The notes beneath the pieces are model-generated. The model searched no databases. It had not been told where the DNA came from and saw only the letters and a program-made list of their open reading frames with translations. This document shows, piece by piece, positions 57,248-64,000 of a DNA stretch of 64,000 nt (position 1 is the stretch's first letter; every line of letters begins with the position of its first letter). Where the stretch lies: positions 8,272,911-8,336,910 of the forward strand of contig NC_089317.1 of the NCBI RefSeq assembly GCF_036669915.1, written 5' to 3'. This stretch comes from Pocillopora verrucosa. Taxonomy: Eukaryota; Cnidaria; Anthozoa; Scleractinia; Pocilloporidae. Made by a program: the position numbers and the translations under genes.

Positions 57248-58134
57248 TTTATGGTCCTAACAAGACTTTCGAAAATACGTTTGAACGTCACTCTCGATTC
57301 ACCGATGCATGTTTTGCACTATTTTCAGGAAACAGGGAAAACAATGCTTATCAACGGTGGATGCCTAAGAGAAACCTCGTGACCAATAACAGAGCATACT
57401 GGAAGTCATGTGATCCGTATTCGAATGACCTCAGCATTGTGGGAGTGAAAATGATGGATAAAAATAACAGTGATGAGCAAAATTGAATGGAATCTTTGGA
57501 ATGACCACTTAATAAATTTATGACTCGCCCGGAGGAAATCGGGTAGGATTTTACAACCACGGTCACCAAATTAACGCTTTTAATCGTCGAAAATATTACA
57601 ATGGACAAATGAACATTTACACTCAAGTTTTGTATTGAACACGGAGATTTCACGCGATGAAAACAGTGATCTTACAGGCGGGAAAGATTGCGTGACCAGG
57701 TATTTGGACAAGTCTGTAATATTACAAGTAATATTGCGACAGTAAAGAAAGTAGAATCCAACGGTGTCTAATATTGTATAAAGTTCGTTTTTCTTCTTTT
57801 TCTAATCGGCGTTTTATATTTACAATCTTAGGGCTTTAGAGATCAGGGCAAGATTAACATTTGTATTGTCGGCCTGATCGCGACTAAGGGAGATTTTCCA
57901 TAAAATTTTCATGCACTTTCAAGCGGAGAGAGGATAAGAATACAGCGAAATACTAAATAGCGGATGTTGTTGAATTTAGAAAGCTAATTTTAGGGCTAAA
58001 ATTATTAATGGTTTATGATGGATTGACAAAAATTATTTGTTAGCCGTGAAAGGGTCAATGGTTTCTCATTTTGGACTCGTGGCATTTAGTTGACAGATTA
58101 GCCGAATGTTTCTGTACAAAAGAAACATCATTGA
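57248..58134. promoter_or_regulatory. Upstream region of the adhesion receptor gene
   Basis: It must contain the 5' UTR and promoter of the minus-strand receptor gene. No clear TATA box or initiator could be assigned by eye. A second possible in-frame start does not occur before the signal-peptide ATG at 57247. Confidence 0.3.
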
Positions 58135-58295
58135 CCAATCACGAATTGTTCCGGAAACCTACGCAAATTTTAGCGCATTTCTAGATACAGTGTCCCGGAA
58201 ACCTAAGCAATTATTTAGCACGTTTTTAGATACGGTGTAAGGTGCAAAATTCATCACGTCCCCAATCACGAATTGTTCCGGAAGCCTGTAAGATT
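58135..58295. repeat. Degenerate tandem repeat with caatcacgaattgttccgga
   Basis: The phrase caatcacgaattgttccgga occurs at about 58136 and 58263. A shortened version (cccggaaacctaagcaa) sits between, and the downstream text tttctagatacagtgt / ttttagatacggtgt repeats as well. Three diverged units. Confidence 0.7.
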
Positions 58296-59057
58296 TTCTG
58301 GCGTTAGCAACCAAGGATCTGAAATATACCTTAATACAGGTCAATAGGATGAGATAAGGTGCGATTACGTCTTGAATTACTGATTAGCCAATTTATTCTA
58401 CAAGATGGAAGCTGATAAGGCAGTCGTCCCGCCATAGCTGGTAGACCTTCTTCCCCGGGAATCCTCTAGCACGCTCATTAAAACAAGCAAACAACAAACA
58501 AAAATCTACCACTGCTGATATTTTGAACCTCCGATATTTCTTGATTCATAAACAAGTGCCACAGCGATTTTACAAAATTTCCAACTTCCCTCTCCACCCA
58601 TTTTTTCGGGTGCGTCAGTCTTCTGCGGCATTCAGTAAAGTACAGGATTATGGTAGATCTAAAATGATTGTGATGCCAGCTATCTATCCGATTTTTAATC
58701 GGCTTAGCTTAGTTAACTGCTCGTATTTTCCTGATTTCGTTAACTCAGTTCCAGAAAAAATAATTTTATTCAAAATGTTTTTGCTGAGTTGGGTTCGACT
58801 CAAAGCTGGCAGACGATACGGATCGATACTCGCGATAAGTTCAGTGACTTTCGATTCTACTTGTGACCCTTCGGTGCTTTGTCCCGTTCGGTCGGTCATC
58901 GATCAAAGACGTCGCACTCGTGTTACAATCGTTTGCAGTGTCTGCGTTTTACTATCGGGTGTAAGATCAGACAATTTCTCGCAGTCATCGTCTGCTCTGA
59001 GATGGGAATGGTTTTCTGAAAGTAAAAGATGAGGAAAACTGTGCACTTCTAAGAGAC

Positions 59058-59464
59058 GTGAACAATCCAAGAAACAAAGCCGTGAAAGGGAAGAAAAAGT
59101 TCTACCGGGTTCATGGAACCTTGCCTACCGAAAAGGCTGTTTCGGCCATAATTTCGCGATCGTCATTTAGAGATGAATTTCTCAACGATATATTGCAAAT
59201 TCTAGATATCCAGGGAAAACGCTGGCAAGAGGAATATGTGATGCCAAATGATCTAGATTTAATTGTAGTCTACGTTTTGACCTATACAACAAAAAACTAT
59301 GATCAAAGTTTCAAATTTTACGAAATCATTACGATAACACAGCAAAGATACATATTCAGTAAATCAACATTTATTTGGAAAATTCTTGTACCACAAATTA
59401 ACTTGGTTGAAAAATTGTGGATGGCAAGGTTAAGCTTAACATTCCAACTATCTCAAATTATAAA

Positions 59465-59471
<7 letters not shown>
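59058..59471 (+). CDS. Uncharacterised open frame
   Basis: A 137-codon frame on plus reads VKGKKKFYRVHGTLPTEKA, then SSFRDEFLNDILQILDIQGK and PNDLDLIVVYVLTY. It looks more protein-like than its neighbours in residue mix, but has no clear splice sites, upstream ATG context or family match. It could be an exon, a retroposed fragment or chance. It extends in frame upstream of the first listed start (VKDEENCALLRDVNN, from about 59018). Confidence 0.25.
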
Positions 59472-59505
<34 letters not shown>

Positions 59506-59582
59506 GAGGTGTAACAAGATCATTTGGTTGTAAACAGAATAAGAGAGATGTTAAGTTTTGAGCTCGGTAGAGAAATAAAAAA

Positions 59583-59725
59583 AGATGTTTTTCGTCTTGT
59601 CACGAGGGCGGGACCAAGATAAAATTCTAGGTCCCCACGAGGAATCGAACCTCAAAGCTTCGGATTCCGCGCTCCGATGTTCTTCCACTGAGCCACAGAG
59701 ACTCTGTGGTGAGCGAGGCCTATTA
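59583..59725 (-). mobile_element. tRNA-derived SINE with pol III boxes
   Basis: On the minus strand an A box (TGGCTCAGTGG, 59685-59695) and a B box (GGTTCGATTCC, 59641-59651) match the RNA polymerase III consensus at tRNA-like spacing. The stem-loop between them (CGGAGCGCGGAATCCG) lacks a proper U33 and anticodon loop, so it is tRNA-derived but not a working tRNA. The downstream tail continues to a T-rich stretch (on the minus strand, ...acgaaaaacatcttttttt) at about 59575-59590 that could act as pol III terminator. Confidence 0.7.
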
Positions 59726-59759
59726 TGGAGTTTTCAAAATAATTTGGTGTTATCAACTC

Positions 59760-59860
59760 AACTGGGTTGATAATGTAAATTGGCCACCGCAAAGAGTTTC
59801 AGATCTGACGTTTTGAGCGCAAACCCTTCGTCAGCCCTTTCTGATCCAAAATTTTATTCC
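59760..59860 (-). mobile_element. Penelope-type terminal fragment with hammerhead-like motif
   Basis: Minus strand: CTGACGAAGGG, then a stem, then CTCAAAACGTC (59834-59807). CTGANGA followed by a stem and GAAAC is the hammerhead core; here the GAAAC box reads AAAAC, so one core base is changed. The following text (agatctgaaactctttgcggtggccaatttacatt) is the usual continuation of this repeat in cnidarians, to my knowledge. It abuts the SINE. Confidence 0.5.
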
Positions 59861-60526
59861 TATTTGTACTTGCAGTATTATCTAATTCATTCTTCTTCCA
59901 GACTTAGTCAACTTCTAGCATGGAGCATTCTCATTTGCCCTCACTTATAAAAAATAAAATTCAGTGTTGGGGGATGCGATGCCAAACGGGGTTCTTGTCA
60001 AAGAGTTGGAACTCTTCGTCACACAGAACGATTTCCTTCCTCGTGTGAACTTTGTTGCACCTGAAAAATCCGATAATTTACTCTAAGAGACAATGGAGCT
60101 CGGAACATTATCTTAACTTCAATTGACAGACAAATTCCTCTTGAAAATAACGCAAAATTACTATTTTGTCTCTCTGCCTCGTCCTTGACACCTTTAAACG
60201 AAAAAGTGAAGCCACATAACAATTTTTAGGTTCATTTCAAACAGTTGCTGACGTCGGATCAAAAAGCAAACATGAGCAAAACATAAAAAAACATTACACT
60301 TGTAACTCTCTCGAGAGATAACGTAATCTAAAATTTGCGTAAAATCACTGATTTCCAAGCTTGTCATTTACAATCCAATTTCAATTTCCTCCACCCGTAA
60401 CCAGTCATGTTCCTTTTCAGATCATTCGTACCTCTATAAACTATGATATTAAAATATTTCCATCTACTTATTGAGTTTTTTTAACGTCTTGACGACTTAA
60501 AAATGTTTTGAGGTAGCGGATTTCTT

Positions 60527-63361
60527 TCAGGAATCAGCCTGCAGCCACATCATGATATGTTGCTGAATTTGGTGCCTGGCCTCCACCAGCTGTGGAGGGT
60601 CTGACGGATTAGCTGGATACATGTTGGCGCAGTGAGCAGTACCTAGAACATTAACAATAAAATAATGACAACTTTCAGTAACACAAACACGAAGGACCAG
60701 TTATAATTTATTACTTAAGGGGGGTGGAGGTGAGAAAGATTTTGGGAGTCACATGGTTTTCAGGGGGGAACGGAGAGGGGTCAGTCTTTGCCAAAGTATA
60801 AAGGAGGATTATAGAAAATTTACTCCCAAGTACCTGCCTATGAAGGAAAGGGGGAGGGGAGGGTATAAGAATTATGCAGAACTATTGGGGGGGATCAGGT
60901 AAATTTTACTTTGACAGTATAAAAATCCTTCGACCCCGCACGTGAAAAATGCTGACATTACGGTGACTTTTCTCTAAGGTTTCATAGCGTCTACTTTGGA
61001 AAGAAAAACGCACGTGTAGCTGGCTGTTTTTTGAATGCTCCCACGCTAAAATACTTATCTCTCTTGGCTTCACAGAAACTGATGTAAACACTGATCTCCA
61101 CCACAATAAAGGAAAAACCTTAAAGATACGTTATAGCGAAACCAAGAACAACTATCATAAAAAAAAAACGTGCTGACAGTTTTTCGAATGCATGCATATG
61201 GCTAAACGCGTATTGCACCTTCTTTTACACACCTTCAATAAAAACGGCTTGTTCTGTAGCAGATACATCCTTTGTTATACCAAGTGCATGCCACGGATCG
61301 ATGGAGCCATTCGGGAAAACGATCTGATTTACAGATTAACAATATAGAAAAATACCATTTTCACATATAACACTCTGAGAAACTGCACAAATGAAGAGTC
61401 TGGAGGCTAGTTAATTGTTAAGTTTTCGAGTTAGCCTCCCATTGACCAGGTGTTGGGAAAAACACAACACTGGAAATGATCCTGCAAGGATCCCTCGACC
61501 TGGAGTCCAACGCAGCAACCGCTTAGCAACCGCGTCTTCCGAAGCATAATGGTCACAAAAAATGAAATTCAAAATTTGTTCCACAATAACATCAACTGTG
61601 ATCTTCTTTAAGGATACGGGAAAACGAATTTTGGTATCTTTGTGGTGCACGTTACCCAGATGGAAATATGAGACATATATGTGTGAGATACCAATTGATC
61701 TGAGTTGCATGACAACTGACCTTACTGGCGGCAATGCCATATCCTCCGTAGTTAGTATTTGTCTGAGTCACACCGCTTTGGATGTTCTCTTCATTAAACT
61801 GGGCACCATAAATATCCATGCATTGTTGAATTGAATACCTGAAAAAAAAAAACATTTAGAACATATGTCTTGATAAAGACAGTATTGGAGAACAGGTAGG
61901 CGATGTTATGTTTCTGAGATACTATATGTCCAACAGAAAAACACTGAGGAGAACAGTAAAAGTTGTTTTTCTCTTGACAACGTTTGGCGTCTTTGATACA
62001 TAAATGGATCTGATTGTGGGGGAAAGAGTTCGTGACGCGCTTTTCCATCGAGTGTCAAAAAACCAAAACCAAAACTGTCGCAACAGCTAATCAGAAGAAA
62101 GGAAAATACCTTTACGAGCCAATGAGAGCTCAAGTAAAAGCAAGCTAACTACCTAAAGTGCGGGAAAACGCGGGCGACCAAGTCGTGATTGGTTTTAATT
62201 TTGCATTTATTTGGTTGAGAGAGACTGGTGCGGGTGTTGTAGACCAATCACAGAGCGAAACCAATGCAATTTGGATAACTTCCCAACACTCAATTGAAAA
62301 TTAATCCATTACATTTTTAACTAGCAGTCATTATTTTGAAGCCAGGACATTTAGGTGCGTTGAGAGGAATTTCTTTCAAGCACACCGAGATTCTATCTTG
62401 ATATGATGTATGTCTTTGTTTTTTTCGGTAAATACTGTACTGCTATCATGTACATACTTCAAAGGGAATAGATCTCCAAACGGTTGCTTCTCAGAGTCTG
62501 AGGTCTGATAAAACCCAAATTCTGTGCATGTCTGATACATCCATTGGCGACCTGGTTAACAACATAAAAAAGCTTTTAACAAAATAAGATAAATAAAGAA
62601 CCAAAATAACACGACTTTTGTAAATATTCTTCTTTAAAAAGAAAAGCGCGAAAACACACAACTTTCGTGCGCTTTTGTCGGGTATTTTTGAAGTTCTCCA
62701 CTTCGATCTCAGTGTTAAGAGGGAAGCATAGCAAAGGCGCCAGAAATAAAAATATTACTCGTCAGAAAAAAAACATTCGTAGGACATACATGTAGCCAAG
62801 AAAAACGTTTTTTAAGTTGTAGTAAATGACGACCATTGGGGCGGCTGTCACATTTTTTCTCGAGAGAACGACATCTCAGTCCCTAACTTTTCTCGGAGAA
62901 AAAAATTAAAAAGATATCTGAGAAATTACGCAAGTGCTTATCTCACGTAACTCTGGACTAGAAACATCACACAATGAGGACGTTACAGCTTTCTATGTAA
63001 CCGCCGAACACAATTCGGCAAATGCGCGACTTTCTGCGCAAATTTTTAGTCGCCATTTTCCCCCTCTCGCCATGGCGACCAAGATAGTCGCAACTTAATT
63101 AGAGCGCTAATTAACTCTGTACAGCATGTGAATATTTTAAAATTTCACGATGAGTTTACCTCCTTCAGATGCACTGCTGCTCCAAGATGTGTTCTGTAAA
63201 GCTGCTATTAAATTCTTGTAGTTTGAATCAAGGCATTGTTCGTGGTACGTGTGAAGCATCAGCGAGTTCACTTTAGCATAACGAGCTAACGGAGCTCCGA
63301 TGCCTTCGTCATTCATGATGCCACACAATGTTCTAATTGTAATGTTAGTACCGATGGCACC
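60527..63361 (-). CDS. Serine carboxypeptidase, family S28 (PRSS16/K12H4.7-like), 3' exons
   Basis: Five exons in phase: 63361-63160, 62551-62458, 61838-61721, 61323-61233 and 60642-60527 (stop). They encode the C-terminal half of a peptidase of family S28 (thymus-specific serine protease, prolyl carboxypeptidase, DPP2). Visible landmarks are [32 protein letters not shown], the catalytic-Asp block [13 protein letters not shown] and the catalytic-His block [14 protein letters not shown], ending [10 protein letters not shown]. The catalytic Ser (GxSxxG-type) and signal peptide should lie in upstream exons beyond 64000. Such enzymes are secreted or lysosomal and cleave near proline or act as endopeptidases. 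The pattern is closest to PRSS16/K12H4.7-type proteins; the ortholog is not resolved. Sequons NIT and NTS are present. Confidence 0.9.
62152..62305. repeat. Dispersed repeat family B, reference copy
   Basis: aagtgcgggaaaacgcgggc ... gtgattggttt ... ttggttgagagag ... gaccaatcacagagcg ... cactcaattgaaaa. The same modules occur at 36358, 38145 and 47300. CCAAT-type words (attgg/ccaat) recur several times in it. It lies in an intron of the S28 peptidase. Confidence 0.8.
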
Positions 63362-63845
63362 CTTAAAAAAAAGCATCAGAGTAGAATTATAACATTCGTC
63401 ACGCACCACTGCAATGGCTTAAACTACAGTTAACTTACACCAATCTATTGTTCGTAGATCGATTAGAAGCTTCCACTCTCCCCCCCCCCCCCCCCAATTC
63501 GGCCCAAAACTGCGTTCAAGTGCCCACCCGATATTGAACGGAACGATTTTTTTCTGTGACTGACGAATGTTGCAAAATTTAGCAAGATCATTTATTAGGT
63601 TCTAGTGTTGCTGTTGGATTTTTTTCGCTTGAAGCCATCATCCTATGATGTGAATATTGTCTTTCTAAGCCATTCTCTAACAAAAGCAGACTCTTCACCT
63701 GTAAACTCCTCAATTACATCATGTGTATCATGCTGGAAAGGCCTGATACTTCCGGTTCAAATGCCCCACCCCACCCAGGCAAGTTCAAATTCCCTACCCC
63801 CCATGGGCTGCCCAAGACGAGGGATGTTGAAACTTCAGATTGATT
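63362..63845. other. Intron of the S28 peptidase, poly(C) tract
   Basis: No further peptidase exon was found before the window end. A run of C at about 63479-63495 is the only clear feature. The open frame at 63605-63868 has no support. Confidence 0.5.
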
Positions 63846-64000
63846 CTTTAATCCCTTGGAGTGACTAGTATCTAATTTCTCCTTAAATCAACTCTGAATC
63901 AGACATACAGGTCACAAGAATAAAGGAAATGACCACCAACAAAAGAAGGTCCTGATTGTTACATAAATTCTCTTTGTCGGCACCTTAGGAAATGTATAGA
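63846..64000. repeat. Dispersed repeat family A, copy 4 (cut by window end)
   Basis: ctttaatcccttggagtgac ... ataaaggaaatgaccaccaac ... attctctttgtcggcaccttaggaaatgtata parallels the 50684-50880 copy in order and orientation and is truncated by the window edge. Confidence 0.75.

Noticed and set aside
59626..59710. tRNA gene on the minus strand
   Set aside because: A and B boxes are good but the anticodon loop lacks U33 and a sensible anticodon, and the sequence continues as a SINE tail.

Overview
The window looks like nuclear DNA from an animal, most likely an anthozoan cnidarian (stony coral or sea anemone). Evidence: AT-rich sequence, short coding exons with clean GT/AG junctions and long introns, many dispersed short repeats, a nephrin-like Ig/FN3 receptor, an S28 peptidase and an HEPN plus nucleoside-phosphorylase-like gene of a type I associate with cnidarians. 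No species is assigned. There is no bacterial-style operon, CRISPR array or rRNA.

Layout. (1) 1-0.7 kb: the first coding exons of an Arg/Ser-rich (splicing-factor-like) protein on +. (2) 1-11.5 kb: repeat country. A ~5.5 kb segment (2072-7538) is bounded by ~820-bp inverted arms, followed by a 62-bp tandem repeat, a hairpin MITE-like unit and a hammerhead-ribozyme-like motif. (3) 12.3-15.2 kb, minus: exons for a DZIP3-type HEPN domain and a nucleoside-phosphorylase-like domain, probably one immune-type gene. (4) 17716-23287: a well delimited DNA transposon with 20-bp perfect terminal inverted repeats flanked by TTAA duplications. It holds a damaged multi-exon transposase (minus) and a small accessory gene (plus). 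(5) 24.1-25.6 kb: older transposon debris and an inverted copy of the 17.4-17.6 kb sequence. (6) 26-32 kb: a decayed Polinton/adintovirus-like element with a family-B DNA polymerase remnant and several capsid-type or membrane-type gene remnants, all with stops or frameshifts. (7) 32.3-37.7 kb: mostly unassigned, with a 24-bp minisatellite and short repeats.

(8) 37736-57247, minus: a complete 22-exon gene for a nephrin/Kirrel-like adhesion receptor (signal peptide, nine Ig domains, two FN3 domains, one membrane helix, Pro/Tyr-rich tail; about 1,577 residues). Introns carry several copies of three short repeat families. (9) 58-60 kb: degenerate repeats, a SINE with pol III boxes and a Penelope-type hammerhead-like motif. 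(10) 60527-63361, minus: the 3' exons of a serine carboxypeptidase of family S28 (PRSS16/K12H4.7-like); its 5' part lies outside the window.

The most interesting items are the HEPN plus phosphorylase-like gene, in which the usual ribose-binding EMEG motif appears replaced; the precisely bounded TTAA transposon; the long inverted-repeat element; and the decayed Polinton-like element. All coordinates come from reading the sequence by eye; splice models were checked for phase but not against transcripts.
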